A stretch of DNA of 64,000 nucleotides from Hydrotalea flava. Its GTDB lineage: Bacteria > Bacteroidota > Bacteroidia > Chitinophagales > Chitinophagaceae. Positions 34,669 to 45,800 of this stretch are shown here, piece by piece. The DNA is taken from assembly GCF_001623405.1 (NCBI RefSeq), contig NZ_LUHG01000045.1, forward strand, positions 1 to 64,000. The letters are read 5' to 3'. The position numbers were made by a program, and so were the translations under genes. Position 1 is the stretch's first letter; every line of letters starts with the position of its first letter. The notes under the pieces are model-generated. The model did no database searches. It was not told the DNA's origin and saw only the letters and a list, made by a program, of their open reading frames with translations.

Positions 34669-36039
34669 TTAAAACAAACGTTGGTAGAGTTCCTGCACTT
34701 CCCCCAGTGCAATTATTTCAATATGATGTTTAGCAGGTTGAATCCCTTTTTTATTAAAGCGTGATACAAATATTTTTTCAAATCCTAATTTTTCAGCTTC
34801 GGCAATGCGTTGTTCAATTCTGTTCACGGCTCTTATTTCGCCATTTAAACCCACTTCACCTGCAAAGCAAATATGTGGTGGCAATGCTACATCTTCATAA
34901 GAGGAAAGTAAGGCCGCAATAATGGCCAGATCAATGGATGGGTCTTCTACCTTTAAGCCACCGGCAATGTTTATGAACACATCTTTGGTACCAAATAAAA
35001 AGCCGCCTCTTTTTTCTAATACCGCCAACAATAGTTGCAGTCTTCTTAAATCAAAACCACTTACGGTTCGTTGTGGGGTACCGTAAACACTTTGTGTAAC
35101 CAATGCTTGCACTTCAATCAATAAAGGTCGAATGCCTTCAACCGTTGCAGCAATGGCACTGCCGCTTAATTCATTATCGCGTTGTGTTAAAAGAATTTCA
35201 GAGGGGTTGGTTACTTCTTTCATGCCTTCGCCCGTCATTTCATAAATACCCAATTCGGCGGTACTGCCAAACCTGTTTTTAAGGGTACGTAAAATGCGGT
35301 ACGTGTAGTGGCGGTCTCCTTCAAATTGCAATACAGTATCTACCATGTGTTCTAAAATTTTAGGTCCGGCAATGGTGCCATCTTTGGTAATATGGCCAAT
35401 TAAAAAAACCGGTGTATTGGTTTCTTTGGCAAAGCGTTGAAATTCCGCAGCACATTCACGTATTTGTGAAATACTGCCTGCACCGGAATCAATTAAATTC
35501 GATTGTAATGTTTGAATGGAGTCTACAATCACCAATTGCGGCTGCAATTTTTTTATTTCGTTGAAAATAGATTGGGTAGTGGTTTCTGTAAGTAAATAAA
35601 AAGAAGGGTGCTTGACTTGAATTCTGTCTGCACGCATTTTAATTTGTTGTTCACTTTCTTCGCCGCTGATGTAAAGAACAGTAAGCGATTGTAAAGCCAA
35701 ACCAATTTGCAAAAACAAAGTGCTTTTACCAATACCCGGTTCGCCGGCTACCAGTACAATACTGCCTGCAACAATACCGCCGCCCAGTACACGGTTTAGT
35801 TCATTATCTGTAGTAATGGTTCTTTGTGTTTCGTTATGGGTAACTGCATCTAACGCTATGGCCTTGTTGTTTTTGAGTTGTGAGCCATAGTTACTCCAGT
35901 TTTGTTCTTTGTTATTGCCTTTGTCGATTACTTCTTCAATAAATGTGTTCCAGTTATTGCATGCCGGGCATTTGCCGAGCCATTTAGCACTTTCATAACC
36001 ACAGTTGCTGCAAAAAAAAGCAGTTTTAATTTTACTCAT
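34669..36039 (-). CDS. radA: DNA repair protein RadA
   Basis: RecA-like helicase that promotes branch migration in recombination. 456 residues with the N-terminal C4 zinc finger (FFCSNCGYESAKWLGKCPAC), Walker A GEPGIGKST, the RadA-specific LKNRFGST motif and the C-terminal Lon-protease-like domain (about 280-456, VFINIAGGLKVEDPSIDLA, GEVGLNGEIRAV). Length is normal. First gene of the minus-strand radA, comF, peroxidase group; a 745-bp gap lies upstream. Confidence 0.94.
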   Translation of the reverse strand: MSKIKTAFFCSNCGYESAKWLGKCPACNNWNTFIEEVIDKGNNKEQNWSNYGSQLKNNKAIALDAVTHNETQRTITTDNELNRVLGGGIVAGSIVLVAGEPGIGKSTLFLQIGLALQSLTVLYISGEESEQQIKMRADRIQVKHPSFYLLTETTTQSIFNEIKKLQPQLVIVDSIQTLQSNLIDSGAGSISQIRECAAEFQRFAKETNTPVFLIGHITKDGTIAGPKILEHMVDTVLQFEGDRHYTYRILRTLKNRFGSTAELGIYEMTGEGMKEVTNPSEILLTQRDNELSGSAIAATVEGIRPLLIEVQALVTQSVYGTPQRTVSGFDLRRLQLLLAVLEKRGGFLFGTKDVFINIAGGLKVEDPSIDLAIIAALLSSYEDVALPPHICFAGEVGLNGEIRAVNRIEQRIAEAEKLGFEKIFVSRFNKKGIQPAKHHIEIIALGEVQELYQRLF

Positions 36040-36784
36040 AACATCAAAGTTACAGGGCTGTAACAGAAAATGGTACTTCTGAAAATTGGAATGATGGTTA
36101 TTGGTAAATGCTATGCAAATATTTTTTCAGTGCACTGCATGAATGATGTGATGCAGCGGCATTTATATTTTTCATAGATATATGTTTGTAATCATCAAGA
36201 AGCACATTTTGAAAGAGGAATGAGATAGAATAAAAGTTTGCAAAATAGTGCGAAAGAAATGAAGCATGCAGATATAAAATTTTTCAATGCATTGGTCGCT
36301 ATGTTCGCAATGCATTTGCAATGGCTGAATGGTGGTTGGGGCATGATTGCTATTGTATCTGATCTGATCAGGGGGTATTATTTACGCAAAAGGGCCAGCT
36401 GATAAGCCGACCCCTTTACTTACTAACCCATTAAATTCCACCACTAAATTACAATAATGAGGCAGATGACAAAATATTTTTTGATGAAATGGGGTAAAAA
36501 AATACCCACAATGCCGCGAGTTGTTCTTTTTCGGCAGGAATGGCATGACGGGAGATATTAATATGACAATATGGCTTTTTTAAGATAAAGATTAAAAAAT
36601 ACTAAATGTTAACGAAATGTTATCTATAAAGGCTTGAAATACATTGCAAATACATGCAAAAAAAATATTTAATCAACTTTAATAAAAAAAAGTTAAATTA
36701 TTTTTTGTTTTCTAAACAGCTAAATCTTAATTTGAGTGGTCATATAACGTGATAAACGGATTAATTCACCAAAACTACCGCAAC
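36040..36784. other. 745-bp intergenic region upstream of the second sus-like locus
   Basis: Separates divergent radA and the frameshifted susC-like gene. It contains one small possible ORF (36259-36402). The half nearer the susC-like gene is very AT-rich and should hold its promoter, but I find no convincing TTTG/TAnnTTTG pair. No tRNA or terminator-like hairpin is evident. Confidence 0.5.
36259..36402 (+). CDS. Possible small membrane protein (47 aa)
   Basis: An ATG-initiated ORF of 47 codons. The product begins MKHADIKFFNALVAMFAMHL, contains a hydrophobic stretch with GGWGMIAIVSDL and ends in a positively charged RGYYLRKRAS, like a short inner-membrane protein with a cytoplasmic basic tail. 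It follows a purine-rich stretch (GCGAAAGAA). I recognise no family. It could be chance, since it is short and stands alone. Confidence 0.3.
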   Translation: MKHADIKFFNALVAMFAMHLQWLNGGWGMIAIVSDLIRGYYLRKRAS

Positions 36785-39700
36785 ATGAGAAAAAAACTAT
36801 TGATGGTTTTTTCTGCCTTTTGCTACTTTTTGCAGGTGTACATGCCCAAACAGTAACAATTTCGGGTAAAGTAACAGACGATAAAGGCAAGCCGATAGAT
36901 GGTGCCTCTATTGTAGACAAAAAAACAAAGCAGGGTACCTCTACCGATGCTGATGGAAAATTTAAATTAAATCTAAGAGAGGGGTCAGTTATTCAAATTT
37001 CAAGCGTAGGTTTTGCCAAACGCGAAATGACGGTTCGAGCTAATGAAAATTTAAACATTACCTTGGTTCCTGAGAATGAAGATTTAAACGAAGTGGTAGT
37101 AACTGCCTTAGGTATTAAAAGAGAAAAGAAAGCGCTGGGTTATGCGGTTTCTACTGTGGGAAGTAAAGATTTAGAGGCTAGGCCAGAAGGCGATATAGCC
37201 AGGGTGTTAAACGGAAAAGCACCCGGTGTAAGTATTGTAAGTACCAGTGGTTTAAGTGGAAGTGGTACCAATATTAATATACGCGGCATAAGTACCATTA
37301 CCGGCAATTCACAGCCATTATGGGTAGTTGATGGGGTACCCTTTGATGGCGGTACCAATAATCAATCAACCAATTTTACTTTCGGTAACCAAACTTCTAG
37401 TAGGTTTTTAGACCTAGATCCTAATAATATTGCCAGTATCAGTATATTAAAAGGTTTAAGTGCTACTACTTTATATGGTTCTGCCGGTAGAAATGGAGTA
37501 ATATTAGTAACTACAAAAAATGGTTCCACTAGTACTGTTCGGAAAAAACAGGAAGTTACCGTTTCGCAATCTTTTTTCCAAACCAAAGCGGTATTACCTG
37601 ATTATAACCAAGAATATGGAGGTGGCTTTGATTTGAGCTTGGGTATTGCATTCTTTAGTAACTGGGGGGCTAAATTTACCAACCCGCCTGCCATAGTAAA
37701 ACATCCATACGATAGGGCAGCTTTGGCCAATGTGTTCCCGCAATTTGCCGGTGCACCCTATGCTTATAAATTTTATAATAGCGTGCACAATTTCTTCCAA
37801 ACCGGAAATACCAGTACCACTTCTATTAATGTAGCAGGCACCTCTGGTAAATTAAATTACAATATGAACTATGGTTATACCGGTGATGCCGGATATATTC
37901 CTATGAATAGTATGTTTAAAAATACTTTTGGTGTGGGAGGTAGTGCAAAATTAACCAACAATTTAACCATCAGTGGTACATTGAATTATGTGTCTGATGA
38001 TGTAAAATCACCACCAACCAGTAATAGTTATGGTAACAACCCTGCCAATACATCTATTTTTGGTAACGTAATGTATACGCCTACTGCAGTAGATTTAATG
38101 GGATTACCTTATGAAAATCCTTTTGATCACTCTTCTGTATACTATAGGGGAAGTAATGATATCCAAAACCCCAGGTGGACATTATACAATTCATTTACAG
38201 ATGATAAAGTGAGCCGTGTATTTGGCCAAATGCGTATTGGTTTAGATTTGGCTAAAGGCATTAACTTATCATACCATGTTGGTATAGATAATTATACAGA
38301 ATCTCAAATGTATGCGCAAAACAAAGGGGGTATTTTTACCCCAACCGGTATACTACGCACCTCTACTGCATTGAATACAATTATGGATCATACTGTATTG
38401 TTGAATTTTAACAGAAACCTCAACAGCAACTTCAACTTAAACTTAGATGCGGGTTTCAATGCCAGAAAGTATAATTTTTCACAGACCGGGATGACGAGCA
38501 CACAGCAACTGGTTTATGGATTAATGAACCACGGCAACTTTATTACCCATGATATCAATAGTGAAGCAGGTGCTCCTTTAAACTATAATACAGAAAAACT
38601 ATTGGTGGGTGCTTTTGCACAAGGGCAGTTAGGATATAAAGATTATGCATTTTTAAACTTTGGAGGCAGGAACGACTGGGCCTCTACTGTTGAAAAAAGC
38701 AATCGTAGTTTATTTTATCCAAATGTGGGTGTATCTTTTATCCCTACCAGCGTAATCAATTGGCTGCAAGGCAATAAACAAATCAATTATTTGAAGTTCA
38801 GGTTAGGATATTCAACCAGTGCTAATTTCCCTGATCCATATAGCACCAGGCCTTCTTTAAATATTGGTACACGCTCTTTTATTACAGGGGGTGGAACTGC
38901 AATTAATGTGAATTCATTACAAACGCAATTGCCCAATCCGGATTTAAAACCTGAATTATTAAAAGAAGCAGAGGCCGGTATTGAGGGCAGATTTATTGAT
39001 AATAGATTAACATTAGATCTGTCATTTTACAGAAGAGTAGCCAATAACCAAATTTTGAATAGATTTTTAGACCCTTCAACCGGTTATACCTTCCAGCAAA
39101 TTAATGCAGGTACTGTAACCAATAAGGGAATAGAAATGGCTTTGGGATATGATGTTATTAGAGGTAAAAAATGGAAATGGCACTTAGATGGTTTGTGGTC
39201 ATTGAACAGAAGCAATGTGAGTGATTTGCCCAGCTATATCACCAGAATCAATACTTCCGGTTATTCAAACCAGGGAACATTTGCCATAAACGGGCAACCT
39301 TTAGGCGTTATTATGGGATCATACATACAAAGGGATCCTAAGACAAAACAGCGTTTAGTTGGTGTTGATGGAAACTATGTTGCTGCAAATGATATTGGTA
39401 TTATAGGCGATCCGAACCCTAAATACAAATTAACCGGTATCAGTGAATTAAGTTATAAAGCGTTTTCATTTAGAATGCAATGGGATTTTACTGCAGGAGG
39501 CGATTTATACTCTGGTACTTCAGGAGCCTTGTTAGGACGTGGTGTAACAAAAGATACACAGTTTGACAGAGCAGCCCCATATATTCTACCAGGTGTTTTA
39601 GCAAATGGTCAGCCAAATAATATACAGATATCAGCTACACAAGCATTTTTTAGTAATAGCATTACCGGTGGCGCTCCTGATGAAACTGCCATTTATGATG

Positions 39701-39954
39701 CAACCTGTATCAGGTTAAGAGAAGCTTCTCTTTCCTACCAACTTCCTGCAAAATTGTTAACGAACTTACCTTTTGGTAGCATTTCAGTTTCACTTTTCGG
39801 AAGTAATCTTTGGTATTATGCACCTAATTTCCCTAAGTATATTCATTTTGATCCGGATGTGAATGGTTTGGGAGTAGGTAATGGAAGAGGAATGGAATTT
39901 TTAACTGGTCCTTCTGCACGTCGTTACGGAGCCAGTATTAGGGTAACATTCTAA
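36785..39954 (+). CDS. SusC/RagA-family transporter with frameshift in the signal peptide (locus 2)
   Basis: TonB-linked outer-membrane importer; about 1056 residues if the frame is restored. From the natural ATG at 36785 (MRKKLLMVF, compare MRKKLMLF in the third susC here) the frame ends at a TAA at 36854. The conserved body is in the +1-shifted frame, open from about 36820 (TTG CTA CTT..., LLLFAGVHAQTVTISGKVTD). One extra T in the T6 run at 36807-36812 would give MRKKLLMVFFCLLLLFAGVHAQ, an excellent signal peptide. The body is complete: carboxypeptidase-like domain (VTISGKVTDDKGKPIDGASI), plug (INIRGISTITGNSQPLWVVD, ILKGLSATTLYGSAGRNGVI) and barrel ending YGASIRVTF. The shift is a sequencing error, a real mutation or a switchable tract. 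A susD-like gene follows after 23 bp. Confidence 0.85.
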
Positions 39955-39977
39955 TTTTTAAATTAAAACTGCGTAAA

Positions 39978-41699
39978 ATGACTTATAAAAAATTATTTAT
40001 TGGATTGGGGATTTTTCTAACCCTTGTATCCTGTAACAAACAGCTGGATTATAATTTAAATAATCCAAATTATCCGGGCCTATCTACGGCGGATGTAGAC
40101 TTGTACTTAAATCAGGTAGAACTAAGTTTTAATAACTTTTGGACTACTGCTTCTGATTATGGTGCACAATTAAGCAGACAACAAAACTGGGGTGGGCCTT
40201 TGTATAAAAACGCCTATCAACCTGCCAGTTTTGATGGTATGTGGACAACCGCCTATTCCAGTATGCTGGTCAATGCTACCGCCATGCTGCCTTTGGCCAT
40301 TCAACAAAAAAAATACATCCATTCCGGTATTGCCAGAACGCTAATGGCATTTACTTATGGCACTTTGGTGGATGATTTTGGAGATGTGCCTTATTCACAA
40401 GCTGTATTAGGTGCCGCCAATACCAATCCTAAAGTAGATGGCGGTGCAGCTATTTATACTGCCGTACAATCGCTTTTGGATAGTGCAATCGCTGATTTTC
40501 AAAAAACAGCAACAGCAAAACCTGCCAGCGATTTATTTTATAATGGCAGTGCTGCAAAATGGTTAACATTAGCCAAAACATTGAAGCTAAAATTCTATAT
40601 GCAGGCTCGCTTGGTAGATAATACTGTAGGGCCTAAAATTCAGGCTTTGTTAACTGAAAATAATTTAATTAATACCCCGGCACAGGATTTTGTTTTTAAA
40701 TACGGAACAAATTTAACCGCTCCGGATAGTAGGCATGAACATTATGGTATAGATTATGTAAATAGTGGGGGTGTAGGTGAGTATTTAAGTAATTACTTTA
40801 TTTGGGCAGTAACTGCTGAAAAATATAATGGTATTGTTAATATTGCCAATAATGCAAGCAGTAATGCAGATCCCAGAGCCAGGTATTATTTTTATCGTCA
40901 GGTAACCAATTATAGCTGGGCCAATCAACAAACTGCTCCATGTTTTGGCAATTCTTTGTATGGTAATTCTAATTTTCCTGCATGGTATCCAAGTGTGCCT
41001 GATCAAACACCCTATTGCGTAGTGGGTAAAGGTTATTTAGGCCGTGATCATGGCGATAATAGTGGAGCACCGCCAGATGGGGGTTACAGAACGGCTTGGG
41101 GTTTATATCCTGCCGGTGGACAGTTTGATGCCGATCAGGCCGCATCTGTTACTTTAGGGATGGGTGCCGGAGGAGCCGGTATAAATCCAATATGGCTTTC
41201 TTCATACACCGCTTTTTTAGAAGCTGAGGCTGCTTTATCACTCGGTATTACCACACAGGGCTCTGCCAGATCTTTATTACAAAATGGTGTAACTGCATCT
41301 ATTAATAAAGTGATTAATTTTCCTGCATCTATTGGTTTTACAGGTGTTCCTGCTTCTCAGGTTCCTACAACCGCTCAAATTAATAACTACATTAATTTAG
41401 TTTTAAATAGTTATGATGCAGCGCCAAATGTTGATGCACAGATGAATATTGTAATGAATGAATATTATATTGCATTGTGGGGAAATGGTGTTGAAGCTTA
41501 CAATAATTTGCGCAGAACTGGTAAACCATCCAATGTTCAATTAGCTGTAACTACACCATCTCCAGGTTTCTTTATGCGTTCGTTTTTTTATCCTTCTGTT
41601 TTTGTAAACAGAAACTCGAATGCACCAGCTCAAAAAACACCAGGTGATGCAGTAAACAAAGTATTTTGGGATAATAACCCAGATAACTTTATTAAATAA
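39978..41699 (+). CDS. SusD/RagB-family surface lipoprotein (locus 2)
   Basis: 573 residues. The signal peptide ends in lipobox LVSC (Cys19), followed by NKQLDYNLNNPNYPG. The helical SusD-like architecture is seen in GIARTLMAFTYGTLVDDFGDVPYSQA, a region typical of the SusD-like group in which a conserved DxxGDVPY motif follows the TPR helices, and in the C-terminal block (YYIALWGNGVEAYNNLRRTG). The ligand is unknown; no hydrolase is adjacent. The stop codon at 41697-41699 is immediately followed by the next gene's ATG. Confidence 0.88.
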   Translation: MTYKKLFIGLGIFLTLVSCNKQLDYNLNNPNYPGLSTADVDLYLNQVELSFNNFWTTASDYGAQLSRQQNWGGPLYKNAYQPASFDGMWTTAYSSMLVNATAMLPLAIQQKKYIHSGIARTLMAFTYGTLVDDFGDVPYSQAVLGAANTNPKVDGGAAIYTAVQSLLDSAIADFQKTATAKPASDLFYNGSAAKWLTLAKTLKLKFYMQARLVDNTVGPKIQALLTENNLINTPAQDFVFKYGTNLTAPDSRHEHYGIDYVNSGGVGEYLSNYFIWAVTAEKYNGIVNIANNASSNADPRARYYFYRQVTNYSWANQQTAPCFGNSLYGNSNFPAWYPSVPDQTPYCVVGKGYLGRDHGDNSGAPPDGGYRTAWGLYPAGGQFDADQAASVTLGMGAGGAGINPIWLSSYTAFLEAEAALSLGITTQGSARSLLQNGVTASINKVINFPASIGFTGVPASQVPTTAQINNYINLVLNSYDAAPNVDAQMNIVMNEYYIALWGNGVEAYNNLRRTGKPSNVQLAVTTPSPGFFMRSFFYPSVFVNRNSNAPAQKTPGDAVNKVFWDNNPDNFIK

Positions 41700-42641
41700 A
41701 TGATTAAATTTATGAACATGAAGAAGCTATTATACATTTTATCGGTTGTCTGTTTAATAACAGTAACCAACTCCTGTAAAAAAACGGGTGGAGATATTAA
41801 TCCTTTAAGTAGTTATAAAAATTTTGGAGTAGGTTCCTATTTGGTTCTGGATAGTTCTTTAGGCCAAAATTTAAATTATGCAGCTTTATCTACCTCTACA
41901 GTAGGAGTCATTGTTCACCAATATCCCAATGGTGAAGCCATAACCAGTATTACAGTTTTTGTAGTTCCTGGCTCATCCTACGATACAACATTATGGAAAA
42001 AAGTAAAAACTGTGAATTATACCAGTCCACAAACTACCATTACAGTTTCCGGTGCCGAATTGGCAACAGCTTTAGGTGGTGCATCCGCCATTAAGCCCGG
42101 GACCAATTACACTTTCTATAATCGAATTACAACCAAAAGTGGCAAAACTTATGATGTAAATAATACAGGCAATAACAGTGGTAGTGGATTAGTGACTGGT
42201 TTCTACTATCACAGTGCTTTCACTTTCAGTGCTTATGTGGTTTGTCCGTTTGTGGCACCTATTGCCGGAACTTATCAAGTAATAAGAGATGACTGGGCAG
42301 ATTGGAAGCCGGGTGATATGGTGCAGGTTACAGATGGTCCTGGCCCTAATGAAGTAAATTTAAGCCAGGTGTATCCAAATCCCGCTTATGGCTCTGTAGT
42401 AAAGCCTTTAGTAGTTGATGTTGATCCTGCCAGTGGAACAGCAACAGTTAAGAAAGTAAATTTTGGCAATTATGGTGGTGGTTATAATATGACAGCAGTA
42501 GGTACTGGTGCCAATGGGGTAGCAGGGTATGTTTTTTCCTGTACAGGTTATATTACTTTAACTATGGAATTAAAAGCAGACGGTCCTGGTGGAAACGGAT
42601 ATGATAATGGCCCTACCAAACTTATTCTTCAAAAACAGTAA
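41700..42641 (+). CDS. Lipoprotein of unknown function in the second SusCD locus
   Basis: 313 residues from ATG 41700, directly abutting the susD stop; ATGs at 41712 and 41718 are alternatives, and the last gives the cleanest signal (MKKLLYILSVVCLITVTNSC). Lipobox TNSC is followed by KKTGGD. The mature part looks all-beta and rich in Gly, Asn, Thr and Val, with Ser/Thr-rich Ig-like stretches. I do not recognise the family. By position, third after SusC and SusD, it is probably a surface binding protein comparable in role to SusE. It ends just before a terminator. Confidence 0.75.
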   Translation: MIKFMNMKKLLYILSVVCLITVTNSCKKTGGDINPLSSYKNFGVGSYLVLDSSLGQNLNYAALSTSTVGVIVHQYPNGEAITSITVFVVPGSSYDTTLWKKVKTVNYTSPQTTITVSGAELATALGGASAIKPGTNYTFYNRITTKSGKTYDVNNTGNNSGSGLVTGFYYHSAFTFSAYVVCPFVAPIAGTYQVIRDDWADWKPGDMVQVTDGPGPNEVNLSQVYPNPAYGSVVKPLVVDVDPASGTATVKKVNFGNYGGGYNMTAVGTGANGVAGYVFSCTGYITLTMELKADGPGGNGYDNGPTKLILQKQ

Positions 42642-42696
42642 AAAATATTTAAATATTTGTTTTTTCTCTCGTGTTTTAATTTTCTATTCAATTCCG

Positions 42697-42720
42697 GGCG
42701 GTATTCTTACCGCCTGTTTT
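42697..42720 (+). terminator. Intrinsic terminator between SusCD loci 2 and 3
   Basis: GGCGGTA and TACCGCC form a perfect 7-bp stem with a TTCT loop, followed by TGTTTTTTG. It shows that loci 2 and 3 are separate transcripts. Confidence 0.85.
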
Positions 42721-42874
42721 TTGTGGGCACATCAACATAAACACTTTTTATTAAACCATTCTTACTTTTTATCAGCCGTTCTTAATTTTTAAGCTTCACA
42801 ATTTTATTTTTTTTAAAGATTTTTCTGTAGTTTGCTTCACTGGCAAGTATTTACGTTTAACTAAAACAACATTT

Positions 42875-45800
42875 ATGAGAAAAAAGCTGATGCTCTTTAT
42901 GAGCGCTGTATTGTTGCTTATGCTGCATGTACAGGCCCAAACCACCGTAACCGTAACCGGTACTATTACCGACCAACAAGATGGGAAACCACTTTCGGGA
43001 GTTACTATTAAAGCAAAAGGTACCAATGAGGCTACCACCACCAATGCCGAAGGAAATTTCAAAATTGTAGTACCCCAATCGGTTACTACCTTAGAAATTA
43101 GTTACGTAGGCTATCGCGATATGGCTGTCCGTTTAACCGGTCAACCACTTACCATTAAAATGGCGGAGGCAGATAAAAGCCTCAACGAAATAGTGGTGGT
43201 TGGCTATGGTACCAAAATTAAAAAAGATGTATTAGGAGCTGTTTCTACAGTAACAGCCAAAGAAATAGCCAATACCCCCGCTACCAGTTTTGAAAGTGCC
43301 ATGCAGGGCCGTGCTGCCGGCGTATTGGTATCGCAACAAAATGGCAAATTAGGACAGGCCATAAACATTAAAATCCGTGGTGCATCTTCTGTATCTGCCG
43401 GCAATGAACCGTTGTATGTAGTAGATGGTATTCCTATTACTACTGATAATCTTTCCAGCACTACTGCTGCTACCAATGCTTTGGCCGATTTAAATATGAA
43501 TGATATTGAATCCATTCAAATTTTAAAGGATGCTTCTTCTACTGCTATTTATGGTGCTAGCGCTTCTAATGGCGTTGTGCTGATTACCACAAAAAAAGGG
43601 AGAGCCGGTACCTCCAGAATAGACTTTAACTATTATACCGGTACACAAAAACCTACCGGTAAACGCGAGTTTTTAAATTCAAAACAATATGTTGATTATT
43701 TTACCCAGGCAGCATTAGGTGCCGCTAATCAGGATTATCTGGCCGGTTATTATTCTACACTACAGGCTGCTCAACAGGATTATTTAAATTTTGTAAACAG
43801 CCGGTTTACCCGCTACTCAGCCGGTAACAATGACTGGCAAACTGCTAAAGTAAATACCAATTGGCAGGATCAGGCTTTTCAAAATGCACCCATTTCTGAA
43901 TATGACCTGAATATTTCCGGTGGCGATGCAAAAACTAAATTTTATGTTTCCGGTCAGTACTTAGACCAGGCTGGTATTTTGGTGCACAACAACTATAAAA
44001 GATATTCCGGCAGGGCTAATTTGGAACATAAAGTAAAAGACTGGTTAACAGCAGGTGTAAATTTGGCTTTTGCCCGATCTATGAACAGCAGAGTATCGAA
44101 TGATAATGCTTTTTCTACCCCTTTGCAGATCGTGGCTTTATCACCTATTACACCATTAATTGACCCCCGTACCGGCTTAATCAGTGGCGCCTTAGACCCC
44201 AATAGCGGAGCCCCCAATACCAATTATCCGGTGTATTACAACCCATTGTTAAGTGTTATTGATGGTTTTTATAATACTTTGGTAAACCGAACTGTTGGTA
44301 CTTTTTATGCTACTGCCAATTTAACAAAGAACTTAAGTTTTCATACCGATTTTGGTGTTGACCAGTTAAACCAGTTTGAAGAAAATTACTATGGCCGTTT
44401 AACAGCCAGAAATATTGGCGTACCCAATGGCAGTGGGTTTTATGGTACTACACAAGTGTTAAACTTAACCACCAACAACTATTTTAACTATAAAGCTAAT
44501 TTTAAACAAAAGCATGATTTGGATGTAATTCTGGGAACCAGCTATACCGACCGCTCTTTCGATTTCAGTAGCGCTAATGGTGAACAGTTCCCCAGCGATG
44601 CCTATAAAAAATTAATCAATGCCGCATCTAAAACCGATGCCAGCTCTTCCTCCACTTCGAGTACCCTGGTTTCTTATTTCTCAAGGATAAACTATAAATT
44701 CAATAACAAATATCTGTTATCTGTTACAGGCCGTTATGATGGATCATCTCGTTTTGGTGCCAATAACCGGTATGGTTTATTCTTAGGCGCATCTGCAGGA
44801 TGGGTTTTAACGGAAGAAGATTTCTTAAAAGATGTAAGCTGGCTTAGCTTTTTGAAAATTAAAGCCGGTTATGCCGGTAATGGTAACGATCGTATTCCCG
44901 ATTTTGCTGCAAGAGGTTTGTATTCAGGAAATGCACCTTATGGTGGCCAGCCGGGGCAACATCCTACGCAAATTGCCAATCCCGATTTAAAATGGGAAAC
45001 TACCTATGGTACAGATATTGGCATTGAGGCCAATTTATTCAATAACCGTGTAAGCATTGAAATTGATTATTACAACCGCGATACCCGCGATTTATTATTG
45101 AATCAGGAAATACCCGGTACCAGTGGTTTTGCTACGCAATTGAAAAACATTGGCCGACTGAAAAATAACGGTATTGAATTTACCATTAATACTACCAATA
45201 TTTCCAATAAAAATTTCAGATGGACCAGCTCTCTAAATTTTGGTGCTAACAAAAACAAAGTAATTAACCTGGGAGGCCAGTTATTGGGTACTGATGTAAA
45301 TAAAGCAATGGAAGGTCAACCGCTTGGCGTATTTGTAGCACGTGAATTTGCAGGAGCAGACCCTGCCAACGGGGATGCATTGTACATTAAAAATACTTTG
45401 AAGGCTGATGGCAGCAGAGACAGGAGCACTACCAATGATTATAATGCTGCCCAGGATGTAGTGATAGGCAGTCCAATCCCTAAATTCATTTATGGCTTTG
45501 GCAACACTTTTACCTTTAAAGGTGTTGATTTAGATATTTTATTGCAAGGTGTATATGGCAATAATATTTATAATGGCGGCGGGCAATACATGTCAGCCAG
45601 CGGTAGTAATGGTTTCGATAACCAAACGGTTGATCAGTTAGCTGCCTGGAAAAAACCCGGTGATAAAACGATGGTACCGGAAGCCAGATTATTTTACGCC
45701 AATGGTACCAATCCTTCTAGCCGTTATATTTCAGATGGTTCATATTTAAGAGTGAAAGCGGTGACTTTAGGTTATAATTTGCCTGCTAACCTGATTAGAA

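Noticed and set aside
36457-36561. 34-codon ORF (MRQMTKYFLMKWGKK...) upstream of susC locus 2
   Set aside because: Too short, no hydrophobic or domain pattern, and in AT-rich promoter territory; most likely chance.
43204-43515. Minus-strand ORF of 103 codons inside the third susC
   Set aside because: Antisense shadow of the conserved plug domain; no independent start signal.
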